From Bacteroidaceae bacterium (lineage in GTDB: Bacteria; Bacteroidota; Bacteroidia; Bacteroidales; Bacteroidaceae), in the NCBI GenBank assembly GCA_017447625.1, contig JAFSNB010000004.1, positions 1-48,205 on the forward strand: a DNA stretch of 48,205 bases. The letters are read 5' to 3'. Positions 17,047 to 25,274 of the stretch are shown in pieces. Numbering within the stretch: position 1 is the first letter of the stretch; every line of letters begins with the position of its first letter. The position numbers and the translations under genes were made by a program. The notes beneath the pieces were generated by a model. That model worked only from the letters and a program-made list of their open reading frames with translations. It searched no databases and had not been told where the DNA came from.

Positions 17047-17077
17047 AAAAAAAGAGCACCCCGAAGGATGCTCTTTT
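17047..17077 (-). terminator. Rho-independent terminator with a UUCG loop
   Basis: On the minus strand AAAAGAGCATCC (from 17077) pairs with GGGGTGCTCTTTT across a TTCG tetraloop and runs into a T7 tract. It follows the stop of the large exported protein at 17099 by about 20 bases. Confidence 0.9.
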
Positions 17078-17098
17078 CAAATGTATTTAGCAGGTGAT

Positions 17099-20000
17099 TT
17101 ACTTCACAGTCACCTTGCGGCCGTTGAGCAAGTAGATGCCCTTTGGCAAACGGCTGATGATGTTGAGGTTGCCGTTGCGGCTGACCACACGACCGTCGAT
17201 GGTGTAGATGACGCCGTTCTTGGCCACGTCTGCGATGGCAGCTGCGATGCCGTCCTCCTCGGTGGTGATATTGAGGGTTACGGCCTCGGAGATGGTGAAG
17301 TTGTTCTCCTTGCTGATGTAAGCCTGGTTAGCTGCTACGATACCGCCGTGCATCACGTCCTTGATGATGACGAACTGGTTGCCTTCAGCCACTACATCGC
17401 CGCGCTCCAGGGTAATCTGGTTGTAGGTACCCTTGAGGTAGCTGCTGGTGTAAGGCTCGGGGTTGATCTCGTAACCATGCTTGAAGGGTACGGGCTCGTA
17501 GTCGTCATCCAGCTCAGCGTCGTAGTTCTCCGTCTCGCCGTTGATGTAGATGAACGGACGGCCCGCTACGGCTTTGGTCAGAGGAGCCAGCACGAGTTCG
17601 TTGCCCTCGATGCGGTTGATGCCGTACATGCCTTCGGCGGCGCTGATTTCAACGGGATAGCAGAAGGTGTTGACGGAACCGGGCTTCATGCTGATGTTGA
17701 ACGAACTGCCGTCGTAGTCGGAAGCTACGGCCTCGGCTTCCTCGATGTAGAGGGTGCTGTTGCTGCCGGGGGTGTTGGCGTTCCAGGTTACGAGAGCGTT
17801 GTCGCCAGCCTGAATGTGGAGGTAGTTGTTGTCTGCGTTAGCGATGCTGAATGCCTTGATGGCGTTTGCACCGTAACCCATTGCGCTTACCTTGAAGAGT
17901 GAGGGATGTACAGATAGGATTGCATGTCCGGTGGTGCCGGTCTTGATGAAGAGGCCGGTAGCCTTGTTCTGGATCATATAAGCTGAGTCGTTGGCAGCTA
18001 CGAAGCGGAACAGGGCGAAGTCAGGATTTGGAATGTCTGAGGTGGCGTCGATAACGAGCGACTGGCCTACAGATACTTCTGAGAGCACGGCTTCCTCGAT
18101 GGTGTACTGAGTAGCAGTTCTGTCATTCTGCTCACCGGTGGGCTGACCGTCACCGTCAAGTACGTCTTCCTTGTACTCGATGGTCTCAGATGCGATGTTA
18201 CCGATGGTCACATACTTGCCGAAGAGAGCCTCGTGCAGCACATCCTGAGTGGCCTCAAGTACGCTCTCGGAAGCGGGACCCTTCTCCCAACCGTACTGGT
18301 CATATTCATCCTCGGTGCCGAAGCGGAAGCGATACCACTTGCCTTCCTCGATGCCGATGGCTGCGTCTGTGATGGTGTTGGAGAGACGTGTCAGAGTGGC
18401 TACGTGCTGGTCGCTCTCGGTGCGGGTATAGACGCCGGCCTCGTTGTAGGCCTTGGCTGCATCGTAAGCGTCGTTGAACGCAGCAGCGGTGCTGTTGTCT
18501 TTCCAGAAGCCCGGCTGTGTGCCGATTACAATCATGCCGGTCTTGCCTTCGAGCTGAGCCAGGAGCTGACGCAGTTCGGTAGGATCGACGATCTGTCCTA
18601 TGAATGCCTCATAGGCATCCTTCAGGGTCTCGTAGTCCTCTTTGGTGATGTCGTCTTCTTCCTTGTCAGCCTGTGCCTTCACGATGGCATCAAGCGTCGT
18701 TGCGATTTCGCCGAGCTTAGCATACTGAGAGTTGGGGTTCTGAGAGATTGGGAAGAGCTGGAACTCAGATGCGTGTCCGTAGCCGCGTCCTGTGGTTGTG
18801 CCGTCGATGTAGAAACGCAGATACTTGAAGCCCTTTGTCTCAAAGCCCTTGGTGTTGATGGTCTCGGTGTTGCTGCCGAACGGGGTAGGCAGAGAAGCTA
18901 CTACCTCCCAAGCCTCGTCTGCAGCCTCCGGATCGTTGCTTCCATATACGCCCCAAAGGGTTACGTGGTCGTTTTGAACCGGGCGGCGGGTAATCTGGAG
19001 TGTCAGTTCGCTGTAGTCACCGTCGGGCAGGGCAACCTGCAGGTAGTGAGTGTGGTTGGCTACGTTGCCGGAAGACCATGCTGAATGCCAATAGGAACTG
19101 GGATTGCCGTCGATTAGGGCCTCAAGAGAGCCTTCGCTGCTCTCTGTCCACGGTGAACTGAGCTGGTCTGCGCTGGTGATGAGACCATTTTCACCAATGA
19201 TAGGATCCTTGGCAACCTCGATCTTGGAGGCTGCGTCATCGTAGATCTTGTGGTATTCAACCAGCATCTCGTTGCGCTCCTTTACGGGGATGTAGGCTTC
19301 CATGATGGCCTGAGCATCAGCATCAGAAACAGGTTCGAACACCCAGAGGGAAGCGGGCTGAGCCTCGTTGCTCACGACTGCATACCAGCCTACGAGCGTA
19401 CCGCTCACGCCTGTGCCGCCGCCGTGACCGCTCTGATGGAGAGAGTTGTTCTCGTCCTTCTTCTCAGCCATGCGGATGAACACGCTGGTCTCGTTGTCTG
19501 CGGTCTCGTATGCATCGATGTAGAGCAGACCGTCGGCCTCCTGTGAGCTGACGATGGTTCCGGAAGCGGAGATGTCGTTGAAGCGGGTCTCTGTGGCCAC
19601 GTTCATCAGGTCAACAAAACCGTCCTTGTTAGTCAGCTGGAAGAGCATCAGAGCCTCGTCGTCGGCCTTGTCGGTGCGGTTCTGCCAGCGGCTGGTGATC
19701 TGATCTTCGCCGATGACGTTGCGGATGTACTTGTACATGCTTTCGTCGCGGGTGATGGGCTGGTTATTGCCGTCCACCTCGCCGGTGTTGATGGTGTTGG
19801 TGTACATCGTGCGGGTGCGGATACGATAGTAGCCGTCGGGCAGAGTGATAGGAATCTTGGCAGCCACGAGAGCGTTGTATGCATTCTCAAGATCTGTGAT
19901 ACGAGCGCGGATGTCGTCTTCGGTCATGCCATCCAGTTCGCCGGTGAACTCCAGCTCGTCATAGTCTGCTCTGACAAGAGCAGTCTCGAGAGCGGTAATG

Positions 20001-20719
20001 AGTGACAGCGGATAGCAGCCTGGGTCTGTACCCTCAACAAACTGATCAACGACATTGTACTTGTTGAAGGCAGCCTGAAGGTCGATGATGGCTTTCTGCA
20101 TACCTTCCAGCGGCTCGATGATGACGTAGAGGCCGATAGCGTTCACGAAGAGCGCGTTGTTCTGGCCATTCAGAGCTTCGTCAGCAACGAAATCCACAGA
20201 CAGGCTAACCTCTGTGACGTTGCCGTCCTCGGAGATGTCCTTTGCCTCTGCGTGAGAGGGAGTGCCGGTTCCGGCTTCGTAGTCAGCCTTGGAGACTGTG
20301 CTGACAACGGCTTCCTCGCCATTGATAGAGAGGGAGACACCGTATTCGGCTGTTGAAGGTCTTACCGAAGGATGGGTACCTACGATGAAGTCGCAACCAA
20401 CTTCCAGAATCTTGTAGCCTTCTTCAACTGCGATAACATAGTTCTGGGGGTGTGAACTGCCCACGAGTGCGTAGAACTGCAGGTCTGTGCCGTTCCAGAA
20501 TGCCATGTTATTGTTCGTGTGCGTGATGGTGATTTCGGGGCCGTCGATGGTTTTGATCTTGCGACCCCAAGCCATAGTCTTGTCGGCATTGCCGTTCCAT
20601 AACACCCACTCCATGTTGTCAACATTCAGATTCACACGGATGGGGTCGGCGTTAGCCTCTGTCGTGCCTACGAATAGCATCGCAAACACGGCTGTAAGAA
20701 ACATGTAGATTTTCTTCAT
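17099..20719 (-). CDS. Large exported protein with F5/8 type C-like domain and T9SS sorting signal
   Basis: A 1206-residue protein. Signal peptide MKKIYMFLTAVFAMLFVGTTEANA. Residues ~30-210 form a beta-rich module. Residues ~215-290 and ~660-720 are helical FIVAR-like spacers (MTEDDIRARITDLENAYNALV, DYETLKDAYEAFIGQ). Residues ~515-660 resemble an F5/8 type C (discoidin) carbohydrate-binding domain (SLEALIDGNPSSYWHSAWSS ... FKYLRFYIDGTTTGRGYGHASEFQLF). The end IDGRVVSRNG...LPKGIYLLNGRKVTVK is a T9SS signal. No catalytic motif was found, so it may be a glycan-binding surface protein or an enzyme of unknown class. It has its own terminator and a palindrome in its 5' leader. Confidence is high for secretion, low for function. 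Confidence 0.8.
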   Translation of the reverse strand: MKKIYMFLTAVFAMLFVGTTEANADPIRVNLNVDNMEWVLWNGNADKTMAWGRKIKTIDGPEITITHTNNNMAFWNGTDLQFYALVGSSHPQNYVIAVEEGYKILEVGCDFIVGTHPSVRPSTAEYGVSLSINGEEAVVSTVSKADYEAGTGTPSHAEAKDISEDGNVTEVSLSVDFVADEALNGQNNALFVNAIGLYVIIEPLEGMQKAIIDLQAAFNKYNVVDQFVEGTDPGCYPLSLITALETALVRADYDELEFTGELDGMTEDDIRARITDLENAYNALVAAKIPITLPDGYYRIRTRTMYTNTINTGEVDGNNQPITRDESMYKYIRNVIGEDQITSRWQNRTDKADDEALMLFQLTNKDGFVDLMNVATETRFNDISASGTIVSSQEADGLLYIDAYETADNETSVFIRMAEKKDENNSLHQSGHGGGTGVSGTLVGWYAVVSNEAQPASLWVFEPVSDADAQAIMEAYIPVKERNEMLVEYHKIYDDAASKIEVAKDPIIGENGLITSADQLSSPWTESSEGSLEALIDGNPSSYWHSAWSSGNVANHTHYLQVALPDGDYSELTLQITRRPVQNDHVTLWGVYGSNDPEAADEAWEVVASLPTPFGSNTETINTKGFETKGFKYLRFYIDGTTTGRGYGHASEFQLFPISQNPNSQYAKLGEIATTLDAIVKAQADKEEDDITKEDYETLKDAYEAFIGQIVDPTELRQLLAQLEGKTGMIVIGTQPGFWKDNSTAAAFNDAYDAAKAYNEAGVYTRTESDQHVATLTRLSNTITDAAIGIEEGKWYRFRFGTEDEYDQYGWEKGPASESVLEATQDVLHEALFGKYVTIGNIASETIEYKEDVLDGDGQPTGEQNDRTATQYTIEEAVLSEVSVGQSLVIDATSDIPNPDFALFRFVAANDSAYMIQNKATGLFIKTGTTGHAILSVHPSLFKVSAMGYGANAIKAFSIANADNNYLHIQAGDNALVTWNANTPGSNSTLYIEEAEAVASDYDGSSFNISMKPGSVNTFCYPVEISAAEGMYGINRIEGNELVLAPLTKAVAGRPFIYINGETENYDAELDDDYEPVPFKHGYEINPEPYTSSYLKGTYNQITLERGDVVAEGNQFVIIKDVMHGGIVAANQAYISKENNFTISEAVTLNITTEEDGIAAAIADVAKNGVIYTIDGRVVSRNGNLNIISRLPKGIYLLNGRKVTVK

Positions 20720-20765
20720 AAAATAAGTTTTAGGGTTGGTAATAGGTTTAGTTTTGATAGTCTCT

Positions 20766-20784
20766 AAAGTGTAAAATACACTTT
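20766..20784 (-). promoter_or_regulatory. Perfect palindrome in the leader of the F5/8-type gene
   Basis: AAAGTGTA (20766-20773), three A residues and TACACTTT (20777-20784) form a perfect inverted repeat 47 bases before the start codon at 20719. A weak -7 box (TATATTTA on the minus strand, near 20792) would place it just after the transcription start, as for an operator. The binding protein is unknown. Confidence 0.4.
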
Positions 20785-20802
20785 TCGGCGGTAAATATAC
20801 AA

Positions 20803-20831
20803 ACGGCGCGGCATTTTGCGTGCCGCGCCGT
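20803..20831 (-). terminator. GC-rich hairpin, probable terminator of the DUF4954 gene
   Basis: ACGGCGCGGCA (20803-20813) pairs perfectly with TGCCGCGCCGT (20821-20831) around a seven-base loop. On the minus strand it follows the DUF4954 stop (20902) by about 70 bases and is followed by the T-rich TTTGTATATTT. Confidence 0.7.
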
Positions 20832-20901
20832 AGTTAAATATCTTTTGGCTTAAATATTTTTAACTAAATAACAGCCACTTGTATTTGGAAGTTAAATGGA
20901 G

Positions 20902-22890
20902 TTATGCCAACCCTTCCAACATTGCAATGATGCGGTCGCCGAGGGCGGACTTGCGCTCGATGTGTGCCAGCACCTCTGTTACGAAGGCGTTGCTCTCGAA
21001 AGCGCCGCGAACCTGCTCGAAGTCCGCTTCGGCTGTGCGGTCGTGGCCGTCGAATCCGAAGCCCGTCTTGGCAGAGAGGCTGAACTCTTTCTTCGCATCC
21101 TCATAGAGCATCTTGTCCAGAGAGACGACGCTTTCCTTCCACTGGCGGACAATCATGATGAGGTCTTCGATGGTGATACGGTCGGGACGTAAGTCGTAAT
21201 ACTGAAGCATCTTCTCGTAAGCCCAAGTCCACTCATATTCATAATAGTTTGAGTGGATGGCACGCAGCTCGTCGTTCAGACGCTGACCCGAAGAGATGTT
21301 GCCGCGTTCCACGTCGTCGAGTACGTTGTTGATAGAAGCCTTAGGCGCAATCAGTCCTGCCAGATCCACCCATTCGCCGTGACCGATAGTGCTGGTTGGT
21401 TTTAGGCCTTCGAGCAGGCTTTCCACATTCGAGCAGTCGATTTTCTCCAGTCGGCTAATGAGAGAGTTGCCCAGGAACTTCTGTATGGCGATGCGGTAGA
21501 GTTTCTGTCCGCGATGCAGGGCACTGTTGCTAATTTTCGCACTCTGATAGGCATAGACATCGCTGGTGGCACCGCTGAGGTTTTCCAACTCTTCAAGGAT
21601 GTGGAGACCACGAATCATCTTGTCTATCGTGTAGGGAGAGAGCAGATTAAAGTTGATTTGATCCAAGCGCCCGTCCTTGTATCTCTTGTCGCGCTTAGGC
21701 CATTTTTGGGCGTCACGTACGGTTCCTACGCTGCGCAGATTCACGGCTGGTGCAAGATATGTTTCGCCATTTTTCTCAATGAGATAGCTAAATGGCAGAG
21801 CAGAGGTGTCGGGGTTCGAGGAGTGACGTCCCATGACCAGACTGAACGCGCCGATACGTGCGGGCCACAGGATGTAACTGTCGCTGCTGGTCTTTGCTCC
21901 GCGTTCCAGCGCACCCTGATGTATTGGGCCGAGCTTGTACATATGGTTGCTCTGGTTGCTGCCTGAACCGGCGTTCATGAACGAGAACATACCGGCAATG
22001 AGCAGGGTGCTCTTGTGGTGAGTAACGGTAAACGGGCCGGCAAATATGGCGCAGGCCTCGCCGTTCTCCTCCTGACAGTTGCAGAAGAAGAGGCTGTCCG
22101 ATGCGGAGTAGCCATGTCCGAGCATACAAGCCTGACCGACATATACGCGGGAGATTGTGGTGCAGTCCTCTACGCTGCTGCCATCCTGCACGATGAAGTC
22201 GTCAGCGATAACGCCGTAGCCAATATGCACGGGGGCCTCCTGGCGGCTGTTGAGCGTGCCGTTTTTCAGTCGGCCGGCTCCCTCCACTTTGGCATACGGG
22301 CCGATATATGTGTTCTTAATGTAGCCTGTGTCCACGATTGTGGCGTGCTGGCCTATGGTGCCGCGGTCGCTGGTGCGGGTGGCTGTGTATTCGGCAACGA
22401 AGCGCTTGATCTGGTCAATGAGGGCCGGACGGTGGCGGTAGATGGCCTGCAGATATGCCTCGTGGGCAGTAAGATGATCGTGGATGGTGACTTCGCGACC
22501 GCCCGTCTCGTTGAGCACAGCCACTTCCACTCCGTTACCGAAGGTGCTGTGGCCCTCGCAGATGATGATATCCACATTCTCTATGAAACAGTCGTTGGCG
22601 ATGTCATAGTTTGCGATGTAGTTCTTGATATTCTCGATGCAACAGTTGTCGCCGATGGTGACGTTGTGCAGCGTGGCGTTGAATATACCAGTGTGTTTGT
22701 GGATTCCACCAGCCATCTCGAAGCTGTTTTCGAACTTGCCGATTTCGATGTGGCCACTGAAGCGTGCGCCACGAACATATTTCAGACTCGGAGCGTCGCT
22801 GACGAGCACTTCTGTCCAGTCCTGCGCAGAGCATCCTTGTGCTTCCAAACGCTTGATTTCTTCTGTTGTGAGTTGTCTCATAGTTGTCAA
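20902..22890 (-). CDS. DUF4954-like left-handed beta-helix protein
   Basis: A 662-residue cytoplasmic protein. Residues ~35-370 show hexapeptide-like repeats of a left-handed beta-helix (NATLHNVTIGDNCCIENIKNY, TIGQHATIVDTGYIKNTYIG, TISRVYVGQACMLGHGYSA), as in acyl- and nucleotidyltransferases. The C-terminal ~250 residues are helical. Sequence and length match the Bacteroidales DUF4954 family, whose function is not known to me; a sugar-nucleotide or acyltransferase role is inferred from the fold only. The region 21900-22150 contains a Cys/His-rich segment (FFCNCQEENGEACAIF). It is transcribed from a TACATTTG promoter at 22919-22926, divergent from the next gene. Confidence 0.8.
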   Translation of the reverse strand: MTTMRQLTTEEIKRLEAQGCSAQDWTEVLVSDAPSLKYVRGARFSGHIEIGKFENSFEMAGGIHKHTGIFNATLHNVTIGDNCCIENIKNYIANYDIANDCFIENVDIIICEGHSTFGNGVEVAVLNETGGREVTIHDHLTAHEAYLQAIYRHRPALIDQIKRFVAEYTATRTSDRGTIGQHATIVDTGYIKNTYIGPYAKVEGAGRLKNGTLNSRQEAPVHIGYGVIADDFIVQDGSSVEDCTTISRVYVGQACMLGHGYSASDSLFFCNCQEENGEACAIFAGPFTVTHHKSTLLIAGMFSFMNAGSGSNQSNHMYKLGPIHQGALERGAKTSSDSYILWPARIGAFSLVMGRHSSNPDTSALPFSYLIEKNGETYLAPAVNLRSVGTVRDAQKWPKRDKRYKDGRLDQINFNLLSPYTIDKMIRGLHILEELENLSGATSDVYAYQSAKISNSALHRGQKLYRIAIQKFLGNSLISRLEKIDCSNVESLLEGLKPTSTIGHGEWVDLAGLIAPKASINNVLDDVERGNISSGQRLNDELRAIHSNYYEYEWTWAYEKMLQYYDLRPDRITIEDLIMIVRQWKESVVSLDKMLYEDAKKEFSLSAKTGFGFDGHDRTAEADFEQVRGAFESNAFVTEVLAHIERKSALGDRIIAMLEGLA

Positions 22891-22918
22891 AATGTTTATT
22901 TTTTCCTAAATTTGGGGG

Positions 22919-22926
22919 CAAATGTA
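22919..22926 (-). promoter_or_regulatory. -7 promoter box of the DUF4954 gene
   Basis: TACATTTG on the minus strand, about 30 bases before the start codon at 22890. The divergent gene has a weaker box TACTTTCG (~22970-22977) on the plus strand just before its ATG at 22988. Confidence 0.5.
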
Positions 22927-22987
22927 AATCTTTTCCTGCAAAAACTATGTATTTTGCGAGAAAAATGTTACTTTCGCACCGATAATT

Positions 22988-23617
22988 ATGACAAATAATA
23001 AGTTTCTTTTTGTTCGTCGCCCTTGGATATGGCTTAAGCGCTTCCGTAAGCGTCGGGGTTATGGAGTTCATTCTCCGTGGGCCTTCTCACTCATCGATGG
23101 AGTCATCCTTGAGTGTGGACGCTATTATGCCTACGACTCGCTCAACAAACTACACCCGTGGCCTGTGCGAATGCTGAAGCTCTATCCGTTGCAGTGCCGC
23201 CGCCTCCTTTTCCGCCTCGCCAACTGGGTACATCCCTCGTCTGTTCTCATTTTTGGCGATGCACCCATAGAGACCGCATATATCCGTGCCGCCGTACCTG
23301 AGACGGAAATTAAAGAGGTTCAAGAGGTTCAAGGAGTTCAAGAGGTTCAAGAGGTTCAAGGAGTTCAAGGAGTTCAAGAGGTTCAAGGAGTTCAATGTTC
23401 AATGGTCTTCGTTTCCTCCTCTCATCTTCTCTCTTACGAGCCCAGCCCCTGTGCTCTTTGTATCCTTGAGGGCATTCACTCCTCGCGCGAGGCGTTGGCC
23501 AAGTGGCGCGAGGTGCAAAAAAATGAGGCCGTAGGTGTTACCTTCGACCTCTATACTTATGGTCTTGTGTTCTTTGACCGTTCACGCCATAAGCAACACT
23601 ACATCGTCAATTTTTAA
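22988..23617 (+). CDS. HSPxAF-type protein (methyltransferase-related family) with an internal 9-bp array
   Basis: A 209-residue cytoplasmic protein. The N-terminal RRGYGVHSPWAFSLIDGVI matches the 'fGvHSPFaFdl' motif of a Bacteroidetes family often annotated as SAM-dependent methyltransferase-like, and the C-terminus GVTFDLYTYGLVFFDRSRHKQHYIVNF is typical too. The middle is short, so a full Rossmann methyltransferase core is doubtful. Residues ~110-136 consist of nine in-frame EVQ/GVQ repeats encoded by a 9-bp array (23315-23395), placed between VLIFGDAPIETAYIRAAVPE and MVFVSS. The array probably sits in a surface loop. Promoter in the divergent region with DUF4954. Confidence 0.65.
   Translation: MTNNKFLFVRRPWIWLKRFRKRRGYGVHSPWAFSLIDGVILECGRYYAYDSLNKLHPWPVRMLKLYPLQCRRLLFRLANWVHPSSVLIFGDAPIETAYIRAAVPETEIKEVQEVQGVQEVQEVQGVQGVQEVQGVQCSMVFVSSSHLLSYEPSPCALCILEGIHSSREALAKWREVQKNEAVGVTFDLYTYGLVFFDRSRHKQHYIVNF
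23315..23395. repeat. 9-bp coding tandem array, GAGGTTCAA/GGAGTTCAA
   Basis: Nine consecutive 9-base units inside the HSPxAF gene, mixing GAGGTTCAA and GGAGTTCAA. The length keeps the reading frame and translates to EVQ or GVQ. Slippage would change the protein by multiples of three residues. Confidence 0.95.
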
Positions 23618-23619
23618 TT

Positions 23620-23682
23620 CATAATTATTCGACTTCGCTCATCAGTACGTCATAATGCATAATGCATAATTAGCTTGCGCGA
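23620..23682. repeat. Dispersed ~60-bp AT-rich element, copy 1
   Basis: Starts TAATTCATAATTATTCGACT and contains GCTCATCAGTACGTCATAAT and a closing GCGCGATG. The same sequence with a few changes is at 34480-34535. Located between converging genes. Confidence 0.75.
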
Positions 23683-23691
23683 TGTTGTTCT

Positions 23692-25167
23692 TTACCTCAT
23701 TTGAATCACTTCGTCTCGCTGCACTTGCAGGACGCTGCTCAGGCGCTTGAAGTAGGCGATGCTCTCTTCCACGCTCTTCGTGGCGGGGATGCGTACGGCA
23801 CAGCCGTTCATCTGCTGGAATGTGTATAACACGGTGCAGCCGTAACGCTGTGCGGCAGAAAGGACTTCCTGTTGGGCTCCTTCCTCGAAGAAGATGATGA
23901 GTGTTGCGGGGGTGTAATGCAGGTTACGCTCCTCGGTGGTGGGCAGAAGCGATACGGTGATGTCGAGGCGGTTGCGCTTCTCGCGGTCCCACTGGCGCAG
24001 CCAGCTGAACCACTCCTGTGAGGACTTGAAGCCCTGCTCTTCCATAGATGCGCAGATGGCGAAGTCGTAGGCTATGAAGCCCTGACGTGGACGAAGCAGA
24101 CAGAGGTAGTTAGTGTCGTCCTCGCGAGTCTCCCGCAGGAACGGACGCGGCACGCGGATGCCCAGACCCACTCCCTCGACGAGGTCGGTGGCGGCTTTGT
24201 CCGGGATGTTACGGCCCCAGGAACCTGCCAGTCCGGTGTTCTCTATGAATCCCTCGTTGGCTGTCTCCAATTTCTGCACGCCTGTGGCAAAGGTGGAGGC
24301 GTCGTCGGTGCCTTGCAGCCAGCACTCGAAATGCACGTCGCGGTGGCCTGCGAACATCGTGTAGCGCTGGCGCATCTGCAGGGTACGTCCGCGATAGAAC
24401 CAATTGCGGTCCCACACCTCAACGATGCTGCGAACGGGGCCTGAGGCTATTACTCGCTGGCCGCGTGCCTCCACGCTGTCGATATATGTGGTCTGGTTGT
24501 CAAGCCAGCCACGGAATGAGCCTACGCTGACGCTCTGTCCGGCAAAGAGGATGTCGCAACCGAGCCCGTTCTTGATGTCGTCGCGTGTGGCGTAGAAGTT
24601 CGTCTTGTTGAGAACGAGCGACGGGCGCGGCTTGCCGTAGATATCAATGCTCTGGCGGTGATCCATATACACGCGGAAGCCTCCGTACTCGCTCTCCCAC
24701 ATCGCTCCGTGACCATAGATGGCGTTATACGTGTCCAACGGCCGCTCGCTGCCTCGGAACTCAATGCTGTTTATGCGGGGAAACTGGAACTTCTGGTCCC
24801 AAAGTTTCATGAAGGCTGTGACGCGAGCCGGATATTGTCGCTGCGGGTCTGTGTTAGATAGAGTGGCCACGAACGAGGCCGTAGTTTTGGCGGGCATAGT
24901 GGCGGTGAAGGAGAGCTCGTCTGCCACGAGGTCGTCGTCCAAATCGTCTAACTGCGAGGCATATTCCACTCCAGCCGCATCCGTTACGATGGCAGATGTT
25001 ATGCGCGTGCCTGCGGGCAGGTAGTTATGCAAGTCGATGACTATGGGAGCGTCCTTGCAGACGAAGTCGGCGCGGTTGCTCACAGAGATAGTGAGGGTCT
25101 GCGCGCTGGTTTGGGTTGTGGCTATCCCACAACAAGCCAAACAGAGGAGGAAATATTTGCGGAACAT
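23692..25167 (-). CDS. DUF4861-like exported protein
   Basis: A 491-residue protein with signal peptide MFRKYFLLCLACCGIATTQTSAQ. The mature part starts with a beta domain (LTISVSNRADFVCKDAPIVIDL) and continues with a long beta-rich fold (YGGFRVYMDHRQSIDIYGK, FRGWLDNQTTYIDSVEARG, MRQRYTMFAGHRDVHFECWLQG). This matches the DUF4861 family, which occurs in Bacteroidetes pectin (rhamnogalacturonan) loci. The adjacent GH105 gene, about 107 bases upstream and in the same direction, fits that setting. Catalytic activity of the family is not known to me. Upstream lies an 8-bp array (25173-25224). Confidence 0.75.
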   Translation of the reverse strand: MFRKYFLLCLACCGIATTQTSAQTLTISVSNRADFVCKDAPIVIDLHNYLPAGTRITSAIVTDAAGVEYASQLDDLDDDLVADELSFTATMPAKTTASFVATLSNTDPQRQYPARVTAFMKLWDQKFQFPRINSIEFRGSERPLDTYNAIYGHGAMWESEYGGFRVYMDHRQSIDIYGKPRPSLVLNKTNFYATRDDIKNGLGCDILFAGQSVSVGSFRGWLDNQTTYIDSVEARGQRVIASGPVRSIVEVWDRNWFYRGRTLQMRQRYTMFAGHRDVHFECWLQGTDDASTFATGVQKLETANEGFIENTGLAGSWGRNIPDKAATDLVEGVGLGIRVPRPFLRETREDDTNYLCLLRPRQGFIAYDFAICASMEEQGFKSSQEWFSWLRQWDREKRNRLDITVSLLPTTEERNLHYTPATLIIFFEEGAQQEVLSAAQRYGCTVLYTFQQMNGCAVRIPATKSVEESIAYFKRLSSVLQVQRDEVIQMR

Positions 25168-25172
25168 ATAGA

Positions 25173-25224
25173 GATTTGACGATTTGACGATTTGACGATT
25201 TACGATTTACGATTTGACGATTTA
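25173..25224. repeat. GATTTGAC 8-bp array
   Basis: GATTTGAC repeats at 25173, 25181 and 25189, then two 7-base GATTTAC units and another GATTTGAC (25211). It lies between the GH105 stop and the DUF4861 start, a few bases before the start codon. Confidence 0.85.
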
Positions 25225-25274
25225 GGCTGCGCGTGGCCCCCAATTTACATTTAACATTTTACATTAAACATCGT

